Source of the DNA: Chrysaora quinquecirrha
Lineage: Eukaryota; Cnidaria; Scyphozoa; Semaeostomeae; Pelagiidae
DNA: 64,000 bases
Direction: 5' to 3'
Assembly: GCA_014526335.1 (NCBI GenBank)
Contig: JACTAT010000044.1
Span: 2,981,042-3,045,041 of the forward strand
Shown: piece after piece, positions 25,343-37,708 of the stretch
Layout: every line of letters begins with the position of its first letter
Position numbering within the stretch: position 1 is the first letter of the stretch
The notes under the pieces: generated by a model
What the model was told of the DNA's origin: nothing
Databases searched by the model: none
What the model saw: only the letters and a program-made list of their open reading frames with translations
Program-made: the position numbers and the translations under genes

Positions 25343-26989
25343 TAAAAAATTTTTCTTCGAAAAGGCTGACTAAAATGCTGGATAGTGATTGTATCAGGGG
25401 GTTTTCGGGGGCGCTGAATTCAATGGTGATAGTTAAAATTATGAAATTTGCCCATTTGACGTCATTATTGGCAATTTGGTTAATTTTTGCCCCAATTTTA
25501 CGGTTCCTCCACAAAGAATTGCAAATAAACGCAACATATGTAACTTTCTATTGATTTGAGTTTTTGTTTAGGTAAAATACATCGTGAAAATAGTATAAGT
25601 TTCGTACAAGCCCAAAATTTTATGTAGTTATGCGAAGAAACACAGAACAGTATCGATATTTCGAGGAAGATGTGACGTCATAAGTCAGTTTTAGCAATGT
25701 CCAAATTTCTTTAGCAGTAGAGCAATTCATTACGTCATCTTCAAACTGTAAAGTTTTTCCGTAGTTCCCACGGTTTAAGGTTTTCCTACCTCTAAATAAC
25801 TCTGCAATTTTAATAATAACAGTTGCCATTTCACATCTAACAACTGTACATGTATCAGTTACACTTACTGAACAATAAAACCAGTGCTTTATTGCCGCGG
25901 AATTTGCCTAACTTCCCAATGTTTGTCACAAACAGCACCAAGGCATTAAAATAACATGACTGTCATATTCATATTTAAAAAGAGACTGATGCCGCTTTCG
26001 CCAATGATTTCTACATCGTGTTCTGAATCGATTTCTCAACAATTTCAATGATGCTATGTAGTACCCTCCACTACACCTATTAGAATAACTTTTCAAGAAA
26101 TGCGTGCAAGTTATATATCTTTTTTCGATAAAATTGTGATCATCTTGAAAGTGTAAACCGTGTCCAAGTATGTTTTCCATTGAGCTGCTTGGTAGAGCTT
26201 CCTTGAATTGTTTATGTTGTATTAGCGGTATAGGAATTGTGCTCTCTTATTGAAAATCCACAATGGTAACTTTATGGTGCATTGTCCTTTGAAGTACCTA
26301 TTTCACTAACATTAGTTACCCTTCATTAAAGTTGTGCTTGTAAATGATTTGCATTTACAAAGAAATCACTGGAAATAAAGAAACCTTTTATTCTGCTGCA
26401 TCATAGACCAATTGAAATGACCATTCACCGTTTATGAAAATGAAAAATATAACCTGACGTCTTAGCATCGATTTTACCTTTAACTACCATTGCCATTGTA
26501 TCCTTGCTGCCTTGTTTTTAATTGAAAAATTGAGCCTCCAGTTCATAAATAAACATCGTAATACTATTGCACTATATGACAAACGAATAATTCATTATAT
26601 GAATAAGGATTAAGCAAAAAAAGGGTGACTTCTGGAATTGATGCCACTAGCCTTGTTTTCATTTTGGTTTTTTTTCTGAATTCAGCAGTCATTTTCTGAA
26701 AGGATAACTTAGTTATTGCGTATTTTTTCGGCAGTATTGCCACAAAGCATGCAAGGATACAACGTTAGCCCGAAAAAAGTTATATATGTACTAGCTGTAA
26801 TGTTGTTTCAAGAATAAATGACAAAAAAGCCAGGCAAAACAACGGATATCAGAGCATAGGGCAATTATGACGTCATCTATAGAAATTACAGTGTCAAAAA
26901 TGTTACCAGTGAATTCAGCACCCCCGAAAACCCTATAAAGTCGACAATCTTTTTGTAGGAATCAATTAGCATGCTGGATAAAAAAAAGA
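25343..26989. other. AT-rich cargo between the two MITEs
   Basis: This 1,647-bp segment is unique within the window. Its ends carry long imperfect inverted repeats (about 25387-25472 against 26862-26949). The best block, 25399-25422 against 26910-26933, matches at 23 of 24 positions and centres on GGTTTTCGGGGG and GCTGAATTCA. The interior is AT-rich and has only short frames on both strands, none recognised. It may be a separate non-autonomous element nested in, or carried by, the MITE pair. Confidence 0.65.
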
Positions 26990-27267
26990 CAATGGCTGCC
27001 GAAAGTGTTGGAACGCCTGTGCTAACATTCTCTTTCACTGCCTACTATTGCTTCACCCTCCCCCTCCTCCCCCTCAAACAATGTTGTTTAACACTACAAT
27101 TTCCAGCTAATTCTGGACTCGCGCGATTGCAAAGAGAATCATCCATAGTCTCAACATTGTTTGAGGGGGAGGGAGGGCTTAAGCTCGTGAATATGCTAGA
27201 TTTACGGAAAATGTCAGTGATTCACCCGAAAAATCTTGGGCGTTCCAACTACATTTGGCATCCATTG
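26990..27267 (+). mobile_element. 278-bp MITE, copy B
   Basis: It has the same length and orientation as copy A, with about four differences: one T/A in the CTCAATCAATG region, two in the G-rich tract, and GGCATCCATTG instead of GGCAGCCATTG at the right end. TA follows the right end, but GA, not TA, precedes the left end. Copy B alone therefore does not look like an independent TA insertion. Confidence 0.9.
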
Positions 27268-27465
27268 TAGCTAACTAACTTTCTATCTTATTAACTAACA
27301 AACATACAAGCTACGCTTGCAACATAATTAAGCAGCTTACAAACTAACTAACTAACTAACTACCTAACTAACTAACTAAGTAACAACCATCCTCGCAAAC
27401 TATCTATTTTATTTATAAACAAACTAACTAAGTAACTAAATAACGAACTTACTGACAAACTCTCT
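27268..27465 (+). repeat. CTAA-orientation island 1, right part
   Basis: The monomer interrupted by the composite insertion continues here, with a core near 27302. It ends at the type-2 junction. The same stretch recurs at about 37496-37692 and 48820-49011. Confidence 0.93.
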
Positions 27466-27482
27466 AGAGCGTAGCTTGTATG
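27455..27482. repeat. Type-2 strand-switch junction, copy 1
   Basis: A CTAA-side AACTCTCTA box is fused to GAGCGTAGCTTGTATG in TTAG orientation. The fusion point is the 8-bp palindrome CTCTAGAG (27462-27469). Confidence 0.9.
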
Positions 27483-28435
27483 TTAGTTAGTAAATAAGAA
27501 AGAAAGTTAGTTAGTGAGTTAGTTAGTTAGTTAGCAACCTGGATAGTTACGCTGCAAGCATAGCTTGTATTTTAGTTAATCAGTTGGTTAGTTAGTTTCT
27601 TAGTAAATTAGATAGTGAGCGAGTTTGTTTGTTAGTTAGCTAGCTTGATAATTAGTTAGTTTGTAAGCTGCTTAATAAGGTTGCAAGATTAGCTTGTATG
27701 TTAGTTAGTAAATAAGAAAGAGAGTTAGTTAGTTAGTTTGCTTGTTAGTTGGTTAGTTAGTTACATTGTTAGTAGGTTTATGAGTAAATTAGATAGTTTG
27801 CGAGTATTTTTATTACATGTATAGCTAGTTAGTTAGTTAGCTAGCAAGCTGGTTAGCTACCTTGCAAGCATAGCTTGTATGTTAGTTAGTAAGTTAGAGA
27901 GCTAGTCAGTTAGTTGGTTAGTTAGTTACTTAGTTAGTTTGTTAATTACTTACTTTAAAGCATAGCTTGTATGTTAGTTAGTTAGCTAGTTAGTTAGTTA
28001 GTTAGTTAGTTTTTTAGTAAATGAGTTAGCTAGCTGATTAATTAGGTTGAAAGCATTGCTTGTATGTTAGTTAGTTAGTAATATAGAAAGCTAGTTAGTA
28101 AGTTGGTTAGTTAGTTACTCAATTAACTAGTTTGTGAGTAAATTAGATAGTTTGCGAGGTTGTTTGTTAGTTAGATAGTTAGTTAGTTAGGCAGGTAGAA
28201 AGCATGTTAGTTACGTTGCAAGCATAACTTGTATGTTAGCTTGTAAGTTAAATAGATAGTTATGTAGTTTGTTAGTCAATTAGATAGTTTGCGAGGTTGT
28301 TTGTTAGTTAGTTAGTTGGTTGGTTAGTTAGTTTAATAGTAATTTAGTTAGTTAGCGAGTTTGGTAGTTGGTTAATTAGTTAGTTAGTTAGTGAGTTAGC
28401 TTGCTGCTTTGTTAGATTGAAAGCATTGCTTTTAT

Positions 28436-28466
<31 letters not shown>

Positions 28467-29728
28467 GGTTTATTAGTAAATTAGATATTTAACGAGTTTA
28501 TACGTTAGTTAACTAGTTTGTTAGCTAGTAAGCTTGCAACCTGCCTAAATTGGTTGCAAGCATAGCTTGTATGTTAGTAAGTAAGTAAGATAGAAAGTTA
28601 GTTCGTAGTTGGTTAGTTAGTCACTAAGTTAGTTTGTTTTTGAATACATTAGAGAGTTTGCGAAGTTTTTTGTTAGTACGTTAGCTAGTTAGTTCGTGAG
28701 TTAGCAAGCTGGTTGGTTATGTTACAAGCATAGCTTGTATCCTAGGTAGTAAGGTTGTTAGTTAGCTAGTTAGTTAGTTTGTTATTAAATGAGTTAGCTA
28801 GCTGCTTAGTTAGTTTAAAATTATAGCTTGTATTTTAGTTATGTAGCTAAATAGTTGAATTGTTTGTTTGTTTATTAGTAAATTAGATAGTTTGCCGGTT
28901 TGTTTGTTAGCAAGTTAGCTTGACAGTTAGTAGGTTTGTAAGCTGCATAATTAGGTTGCAATCATAGCTTGTATGTTGGTTACTTAGTAAGATAGAGAGT
29001 TTTTTAGTTAGTTAGTTAGTTAGATAGTTAGCGAATTTGGTTCTCAGTTAGTTACTTAGTTTGTGAGTAATTTAGATAGTTTGCGAGGTTGTTTGTTAGT
29101 TACTTAGTTACTTAGTTAGTTACCTAGCAAGCCGGTTAGTTACGCTGCAAGCATAGCTTGTCTGTTAGTTAGAAAGTTAGTTAGTTAGTTTGTTAGTTTG
29201 TTGGTAAATTAGATAGTTAGCGAATTTGGTTCTTAGTTGGTTACTTAGTTCGTGAGTAATTTAAATAGCGGGCGAGGTTGTGTATTAGTTAGTTAGTTAA
29301 TTAGTTAGTTACCTAGCAAGCTGATTAGTAACGTTGCAAGCATAGCTTGTATGTTAATTAGTAAGTTAGTTAGTTAGTTAGTACGTTTGTTAGTAAAATA
29401 GATAAATATCGAGTGTGTTTGTTGGTTAGTTAGTCAGTTAACTCCTTTGTGAGTGAATTAGATAGTTTGCGAGGTTGATTTTTTGTTAGATAGTTAGTTA
29501 GTTAGGTATGCAGCAAGCTAGAGATACGTTGCAAGCATAGCTTGTATATTAGTTAGTTAGTTAGTTTGTTAGTTAGTTAGTTATCTTATAAGCTAATTAG
29601 ATAGTTAGCGAGTTTCTTTGTTAGTCTGTAAGTTTGTTAGTTAATTTGTTTGGACGCAGCTTAATTAGATTGCAAGAGTAGCCTATATGTTCATTAGTTA
29701 GTACGATAGAGAGTCAGTTGGTTAGTTG

Positions 29729-29780
<52 letters not shown>

Positions 29781-32700
29781 CCTAATTAGTTTGAATGTAA
29801 TCTAGATAAATAGCGAGTTTCTTTCTTAGTTAGTTAGTTGTTTATTTCCTGAGTTAGCTAGCTGCTTAGTTAGGTTGAAAGCAAAGCATGTATTTTAGTT
29901 AGCTAGTTATTTGGCTAGTTGGTTAGTTAGTTTATTAGCAAATTAGATAGTTAGCAAGTTTGTTTGTTAGTTAGTTAGTTTGTTAGTTAGTTAGTTTGTT
30001 AGTTGGTTAGCTGCCTAATTAGGTCGCAAACATAGCTTGTTTGTTAGTTATTTATTGAGATAAAGAAATAGTTTGCTAGTTGGTTAGTTTGTTAGTAAAT
30101 TAAATGGTTAGCGAGTTTGTTAGTTAGTTAGTTAGTTAGTTAATTAGTTTGCTAGTTTATTAGTTTCTCAGTTAATCTATTTGTAAATTTGATAGCTTGC
30201 AAGTTTGTTTGTTAGTAAGTTACTTTGATAGTTAGCTAGTAATAAGCTGCTTATTTAGGTTGTAAGCATAGCTTGTATGTTAGTAACTTATTAAGATAGG
30301 GTTAGTTAGTTGGTTGGTTAGTTAGTTACCTAATTAGTTAGTTTTTGAGTATATGAGATAGTTTGCGAGGTTGTTTGTTATTAGTTAGTTAGTTTGTTAG
30401 TTAGCAAGCTGGTGAGCTACGTTGCAAGCATAGCTGGTATATTTCTTAGTAGGTTAGTTAGTTAGTTAGTTAGTTTATTAGTAATTTAGATAGTTAGTGT
30501 GTTGTTTTTTATTTACTTAGCTTGTTAGTTAGTTTGTTTGTAAGCTAATTAATTAGGTTGAAAGCATAGCTTGTATGTTAGCTGCTTAGTGAGAAACAGA
30601 GTTAGTTAGTTAATTTGGTTAGTTAGTTACTTGAAGGCATAGCTTGTATGTTAGTTAGTTAGTTAGTTCATTAGCTAGTTGGTTGGTTAGTTAGTTTATT
30701 AGTAAATTAGATAGTTAGCGAGTTTGTTTGTTATTTAGTTAGTTGGTTAGTTGGTTTGTTTGTAAGCTGCCTAATTAGATTGCAAGCATAGCCTGTATGT
30801 TCGTTAGTTAGTACGATAGAGAATTAGTTGGTTAGTTGGTTAGTTAGTTTCTTAGTTAGTTAGTTTGTGAGTAATTTAGATAGTTTGCGAGGTTTTTTTG
30901 TTAGTTACTTAGTTAGTTAGTTAGTTACCTAGCAAGCTGGTTAGTTACGTCGCAAGCATAGCTTGTCCGTTAGTTAGTAAGTTTGTTAGTTAGTTAGTTA
31001 GTTTGTAAGTAAATAAGATAGTTAGCGAATTTGGTTCTTAGTTAGTTAGATAGTTCGTGAGTAATTTAGATAGTTTTAGAGGTTTTTTTGTTAGTTACTT
31101 AGTTAGTTAGTTAGTTACCTAGCAAGCTGGTTAGTTACGTTGCAAGCATAGCTTGTCAGTTAGTTAGTAAGCTTGTTAGTTAGTTAGTTAGTTTGTAAGT
31201 AAATAAGATAGTTAGCGAATTTGGTTCTTAGTTAGTTAGATAGTTCGTGAGTAATTTAGATAGTTTGCGAGGTTGTTTGCAAGTTACTTAGTTAGTTAGT
31301 TAGTTACCTAGCAAGTTGGTTAGTTATGTTTAAAGCATAGCTTGTATCTTAGGTAGTAAGGTAGTTAGATAGTTAGTTAGTTAGTTAGTTGGTTTATTAG
31401 TAAATTAGATATTTAGCGAGTTTATGCGTTAGTTAACTAGTTTGTTAGCTAGTAAGTTTGCAACCTGCCTAAATTGGTTGCAAGCATAGCTTGTATGTTA
31501 GTTAGTAAGTAAGATAGAAAGTTAGTTCGTAGCTGGTTAGTTAGTTACTATGCTAGTTTGTTTTTGAGTACATTAGAGAGTTTGCAATGCTTTTTGTTAG
31601 TACGTTAGCTAGTTAGTTAGTGCGTTAGCAAGCTGGTTAGTTATTTTACAAGCATAGCTTGTATCTTAGGTAGTAAGGTTGTTAGTTAGTTAGTTAGTTA
31701 GTTTGTTAGTCAATTAGATGGTTAGCGGGTTTGTTTCTTAGTTAGTTAGTTAGTTAGTTATTGAACGAGTTATCTAGCTGCTTAGTTACTTTAAAGTTAT
31801 AGCTTGTATGTTGCTTATTTAGATAAATAGTTAGCTTGTTTGTTTGTTTATTAGTTAATTAGTTAGTTTGCAAGTTTGTTTGTTAGCAAGTTAGCTTGAC
31901 AGTTAGTAAGTTTGTAAGCTGCATAATTAGGTTGCAAGCATAGCTTGTATGTTAGTTACTTAGTAAGATACAGAGTTTCTTAGTTATTTAGTTAGTTATA
32001 TAGTTAGCGAATTTGGTTCTTAGTTAGTTACTTAGTTCGTGAGTAATTTAGACAGTTTGCGAAGTTGTTTGTTAGTTACTTAGTTAGTTAGTTAGTTACC
32101 TAGCAAGTTGGTTAGTTATGTTTAAAGCATAGCTTGTATCTTAGGTAGTAAGGTAGTTAGTTAGTTAGTTAGTTAGTTGGTTAGTTAGTTTATTAGTAAT
32201 TTAGATAGTTAGCGAGATTGGTAGTTGGTTGGTTAGTTAGTTAGTTAGTGAGTTGGCTTTCTGCTTTGTTAGACTGAAAGCATTGCTTTTATGTTAGCTA
32301 GTTAGCTAGTTAGTTAGTTAGTTGGTTTATTAGTAAGTTAGATATTTAGCGAGTTTATACGTTAGTTAACTAGTTTGTTTACGAGGTTTTTTGTTAGTAC
32401 GTTTGCTAGTTAGTTAGTGAGTTAGCAAGCTTGTAAGTTATGTTACAAGCATAGCTTGTATCTTAGGTAGTAATGTTGTAAGTTAGTTAGTTAGTTAGTT
32501 TGTTAGTCAATTAGATAGTTGGCGGGTTTGTTTCTTAGTTAGTTAGTTAGTTAGTTATTGAATGAGTTAGCTAGCTGCTTAGTTAGTTTAAAATTAAAGC
32601 TTGTATCTTAGTTATATAGTTAAATAGTTAGCTTGTTTGTTTGTTTATTAGTAAATTAGATAGTTTGCGAGTCTGTTTGTTAGCAAGTTAGCTTGACAGT

Positions 32701-35182
32701 TAGTAAGTTTATAACCTTCATAATTAGGTTGCAAGCATAGCTTTTATGTTAATTACTTAGTAAGATAGAGAGTTTTTTAGTTAGTTAGTTAGTTAGATAG
32801 TTAGCAAATTTGGTTGTTAGTTAGTTACTTAGTTCGTCAGTAATTTAGATAGTTTGCGAGGTTGCTTGTTAGGTGCTTAGTTAGTTAGTTAGTTTCCTAG
32901 CAAGCCGGTTAGTTATGTTTATTAGCTAGTTAGTTAGGTATGTAGCGAGCTGGTTAGTAACGTTGCAAGCATAGCTTGTATGTTAACTAGTAAGTTAGTT
33001 TGTTAGTTAGTACGTTTGTTAGTAAAATAGATAATTAGGGAGTGTGTTTGTTGGTTAGTTAGTCAGTGAACTACTTTGTGAGTGAATTAGATAGTTTGCG
33101 AGGTTGATTGTTTGTTAGATAGTTAGTTAGTTAGGCATGTAGCAATCTAGCTAGTTTCGTTGCAAGCATAACTTGTATGTTAGTTAGTAAGTTAATTAGT
33201 TGGTTACTTAATTTGTTAGTAAATTAGATGGCTTGCGAGGTTGTTTGTTTGTTAGTTAGTAAGTTAGTTAGGTATCTAGCAAGATGGTTATTTACATTGC
33301 AAGCATAGCTTGTATGTTAGTTTCTTAATTAGTTTGTTTGTTAGTTAGTTAGCTTATAAGTTAATTAGATTCTTAGCAAGTTAGTTTGTTAGTTAATTTG
33401 TTTGTAAGCAGCTTTATTAGATTGCAAGCGTAGCCTATATGTTCATTAGTTTGTACGATAGAGAGTCAGTTGGTTAGTTGGTTAGTTAGCTTCTTAGTTA
33501 GTTATTTTGTTAGTAAATTAGATAGTCTACGAGGTTGTTTGTTAGTTAATTAGTTATTTAGTTATTTAGTTTGTTAGCAAGCTGGTTAGTTACGTTGCAA
33601 TCATAGCTTGTACGTTAGTTAGTAAGCTAGTTAGTAACTGAATTAGTTTGAATTGATAGTTAGCGAGTTTCTTTCTTAGTTAGTTAGTTATTTATTTCGT
33701 GAGTTAGCTAGCTGCTTAGTTAAATAGAAAGCAAAGCATGTATTATAGTTAGTTAGTTATTTGGTTAGTTGGTTAGTTAGTTTATTAGCAAATTAGATAG
33801 TTACCAAGTTTGTTTGTTAGTTAGTTAGCTTGTTAGTTTGTTAGTTTGTTAGTTTCTAGTTTCTAGTTTCTATTTTCTAGTTTCTAGTTTTAAGTTTTTA
33901 GTTAGCTGCCTAATTAGGTCGCAAGCATAGCTTGTTTGTTAGTTACTTAGTGACATAAAGAGTTAGTTTGCTAGTTTGTTAGTTTGTTAGTAAATTAAAT
34001 GGTTAGCGAGTTTGTTTGTTAGTTAGTTAGTTAGTTTGCTAGTTTTCAGTTTCTTAGTTAATTTATTTGTAAATTTGATAGCTAGCGAGTTTGTTTGTTA
34101 AAAAGTTAGTTTCATAGTTAGCTAGTTATAAGCTGCTTATTTAAGTTGCAAGTATAGCTTTTATGTTAGTTAGTTAGTAAGATAGAGTGTTAGTTAGTTA
34201 GTTGGTTAGTTAGTTACTTTAAGGTATAGCTTGTATGTTAGTTATTTAGCTAGTTAGTTAGTTAGTTAGTTAGCTTATTAGTAAACTAGAAAGTAGGCGA
34301 GTTTTCTTAAGTTTGCTAGTTTCTTAGTAAGTAAATTAGATAGTTAGCGAGTTTGTTAGTTGGTTAGTTAGTTAGATAGATGGGGAGTTAACTAGCTGTT
34401 TTGTTAAGAAGAAAGCATATCTTGCATGTTAGTTAGTTAGTTAGTTAGTTTGTTAGTTAGATGGTTAGTTTATTAGTAAATTAGATAGTTAGCGAGTGTG
34501 CTTTTTAGTAAGTTAGTCTTTAGTTAATTAGTTTGTAAGCTGCTTAATTAGGTTGTAAGGATAGGCTGTATGTTCATTGGCAAGTAACATAGACTGTTAG
34601 TTAGTTAATTGGTGTGTTAGTTAATAAGTTAGTTTGTTTTTGAGTATAAAAGATAGTTTGCGAGGATGTTTGTTAGTAAGTTAGTTAGTTAGTTAGTTTG
34701 TTAGTAAATTAGATAGTAAGCTAGTTTGTTTCTTAGTAAGTTAGTTAGTTAGTTAGATAGTTAGTTTGTAAGTAAATTAGAAAGTTAGCGAGGTTGTTAG
34801 TTTGTTAGTTAGTTAGTGAGTTAGCTAGCTGCTTAATTAGGATGAAAGCATAGCTTGCATGTTAGTTAGTTAGTTAGTAAGTTTGTTAGTAAATTAGATA
34901 GTTAGCGATATTATTTCTTAGTAAGTTAGATAGTTAGTTAGTTAGTTCGTTAGTGAGTTAGCTAGCTTCTTAGCTAGGTTGAAAGCATAGCTTGTATGTT
35001 AGTTAGATAGTTAGTTAGCGAGTTAAATACTTTATTAGTAGATTAGATATTTGGCGAGTTTGTTTGTTAGTTAGCTAGTTTGTTAGTAAATTAGATAGTT
35101 AGCAAGCTGGTTAGTTATGTTGCAAGCAAAGCTTGTATGTTAATTAGTAAGTTAGTTAGCTAGTTAGTTAGTTAGTTTGATT

Positions 35183-35242
<60 letters not shown>

Positions 35243-35281
35243 GTTGGTTTGTAAGCTGTTTAATTACGCTGCAAGCATAGC
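27466..35281 (-). repeat. TTAG-orientation satellite block 4
   Basis: A 7.8-kb array with no foreign insert. It carries the imperfect AGTTTCT microsatellite at 33851-33890 and, in its second half, modules shared at high identity with about 44230-47830 (offset about 12.55-12.63 kb). The change in offset from about 12,630 to about 12,558 comes from a deletion of about 72 bp near 44590 relative to about 31950-32025. There is no gene. Confidence 0.93.
33851..33890. repeat. AGTTTCT microsatellite, imperfect copy
   Basis: It occupies the same position within its module as 19674-19711, but a T replaces G in one unit (TATTTTCTAG). The identical variant at 46400-46438 shows that these two modules share a more recent ancestor. 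Confidence 0.88.
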
Positions 35282-35305
35282 TAACTGAATAACTCTCTAC
35301 TTTAT
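35262..35305. repeat. Type-1 strand-switch junction, copy 2
   Basis: GCAAGCATAGC in TTAG orientation is joined at about 35282 to TAACTGAATAACTCTCTAC in CTAA orientation. This is identical to the copy at about 47832, which lies 12,550 bp downstream. Confidence 0.9.
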
Positions 35306-35366
35306 TTACTAACTAACATACAATCTATGCTTGCAACGTAACTAACCAGCTTGCCTACTAACTTAT

Positions 35367-35401
<35 letters not shown>

Positions 35402-35776
35402 GTAACAAAAATCGTCGCAAACTATCTATTTTAATTATAAACAAACTAACTAAGTAACTAACTAACCAACTAACTGACTAGCTACCACTTTATTTACTAA
35501 CTAACATAAAATCTATGCTTGCAACGTAACTAACCAGCTTGCTAAATAACTAATTAACTAACTAACTAACTAGCTAACTAACTAACTAAGATACAAACTC
35601 GCTAAATATCTAATTTACGAACAAACTAGATAAATAACTTACTGAGTAACATACAAGCTACGCTTGCAGCGTAACTAACCAGCTTGCCAACTAACTAACT
35701 AACTAACAAACTAACTCTCTATCTTACTTACTAGCTAACATATAAGCTGTGCTTGCAATGTAATTAAGAAGCTTCC

Positions 35777-35812
<36 letters not shown>

Positions 35813-36596
35813 AAACATCCTCGCAAACTATCTATTTTACCAACAAACAAATAACTAACTAACCAACTAACTGACTAGCTCTCTGTCTACCTTACTAACT
35901 AACATACAAGCTATGCTTGCAACGTAACTAACCAGCTTGCCAACAAACTAACTAACTAGCTAATGAAGTAATAAAAAACACTCGCAAACTATTTAAATAA
36001 TTCATAAACTAACAAGTTAACAGACTGACTTACTTAATAACTAACATACAAGCTATGCTTGCAAGGTAGCTAACCAGCTTGCTAGCTAACTAACTGACTA
36101 GCTATAGATGTAATAAAGAACACTCGCAAGCTATCTAATTTACTCATAAACTTACTAACAATGCAACTAACTAACCAACTAAGAAGCAAACTAACTAACT
36201 AACTCTCTATCTTATTTACTAACTAACATACAAGCTATTCTTGCAACCTTATTAAGCAGCTTACAAACTAACTAATTATCAAGCTAGCTATCTAACAAAC
36301 AAACTCGCTCACTATCTAATTTACTAAGAAACTAACTAACTAACTTATTAACTAACATACAACCTATGCTTGCAGCGTAACTAACCAGGTTGCTAACTAA
36401 CTAACTAACTAACCAACTAACTAACTTTCTATCTTATTTACTAACTAACATACAAGCTATGCTTGCAACATAATTTAACAAACTCGCTCACTATCTAATT
36501 TACTAAGAAACTATCTAACTAACTTATTAACTAACTTTCTATGTTATTTACTAACTAGCATACAAGCTATGCTTGCAACATAATTAAGCAGCATAC

Positions 36597-36635
<39 letters not shown>

Positions 36636-37692
36636 GTAACAAACATCCTCGCAAACTATCTATTTTAATTATAAACAAACTAACTAAGTAACTAAATAAC
36701 CAACTAACTGACTATCTCTCTACTTTATTTACTAACTAACATACAATCTATGCTTTCAATGTAACAAACCAGCTTGCCTACTAACTTATTAACTAACTAA
36801 CTAACTAGCTAACAAACTAACTAAGAAACCAACTCGCTAACTATCTAATTTACGAACAATCTAGCTAACTAACTTACTGACTAACATCCAAGCTACGCTT
36901 GCAGCGTAACTAACCAGCTTGCTAACTAACTAACCAACTAACTAAATAACTCTCTATCTTATATTAACTAACATATAAGCTGTGCTTGCAAAATAATTCA
37001 GCAGCTTCTGAACTAACTAACTAACTAACTAACTATAACTAACTAACAAACATCCTCGCAAACTATCTAGTTTACTCACAAGCAAACTAACTAAATAACT
37101 AACTAACCCACTAACTTACTAGCTTCTAACTTACTAACTAAAATACAAGCTATGCTTGCATGGTAGCTAACTAACTAAGTAACTAGCTAACGAAGTAATA
37201 AAATACCCTCGCAAACTATCTAATTAACTCATAAAATTACTAACAACGTAACTAACTAACCAACTAACAAGCAAACCAACTAACTAACTCTCTTTCTTAT
37301 TTACCAACTAATATACAAGGTAATCTTGCAACCTTATTAAGCAGCTTACAAACTAACTAATTATCAAGCTAGCTAACTAAAAAGCAAACTCGCTCACTAT
37401 CTAATTTACTAAGAAACCAACTAACCAACTTATTAACTAACATACAAGCTATGCTTGCAGCGTAACTAACACGGTTGCTAACTAACTAACTAACTAGCTA
37501 ACTAACTTTCTATCTTATAAACTAACAAACATACAAGCTACGCTTGCAACATAATTAAGCAGCTTACAAACTAACTAACTAACTAACTACCTAACTAACT
37601 AACTAAGTAACAACCATCCTCGCAAACTATCTATTTTATTTATAAACAAACTAACTAAGTAACTAAATAACGAACTAACTGACAAACTCTCT
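35282..37692 (+). repeat. CTAA-orientation island 2
   Basis: The longest of the three inner islands, 2.4 kb. Its right part (about 37440-37510) is the uninterrupted version of the site that carries the composite insertion in island 1. Compared with island 3, it has about 1.2 kb of additional monomers (roughly 35850-37060). There is no gene. Confidence 0.93.
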
Positions 37693-37708
37693 AGAGCGTA
37701 GCTTGTAT
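37682..37708. repeat. Type-2 strand-switch junction, copy 2
   Basis: CTCTAGAG at 37689-37696 joins the CTAA side to GCGTAGCTTGTATG. The sequence is identical to the junctions at 27462 and 49008. Confidence 0.9.

Larger units (their letters stand above)
25065..27267. mobile_element. Composite insertion: two direct MITEs around 1.65 kb
   Basis: Outer ends CAATGGCTGCC (25065) and GGATGCCAAA read inward from 27267 belong to two same-orientation 278-bp elements. TA flanks the whole unit on both sides (25063-25064 and 27268-27269). The uninterrupted satellite at about 37475-37510 equals the left flank plus the right flank minus one TA, exactly. The site therefore behaves as if the whole 2.2-kb unit was inserted once at a TA. 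No transposase was recognised inside it. Confidence 0.85.

Noticed and set aside
25067..25345. 92-codon protein, repeated at 26971-27270.
   Set aside because: The frame coincides with the 278-bp MITE, starts within its TIR and reads through its pyrimidine tract. Its duplication simply reflects two MITE copies.
25620..25829. Minus-strand frame with STAKEIWTLLKLTY, faintly like a Copia Gag segment.
   Set aside because: Only about 15 residues look similar. No neighbouring Gag, protease, integrase or reverse transcriptase motifs occur, and the segment lies inside a different element. Chance is more likely.
25926..26180. 84-codon minus-strand frame in the cargo region.
   Set aside because: It has no recognisable domain and sits in AT-rich DNA where such lengths occur by chance.
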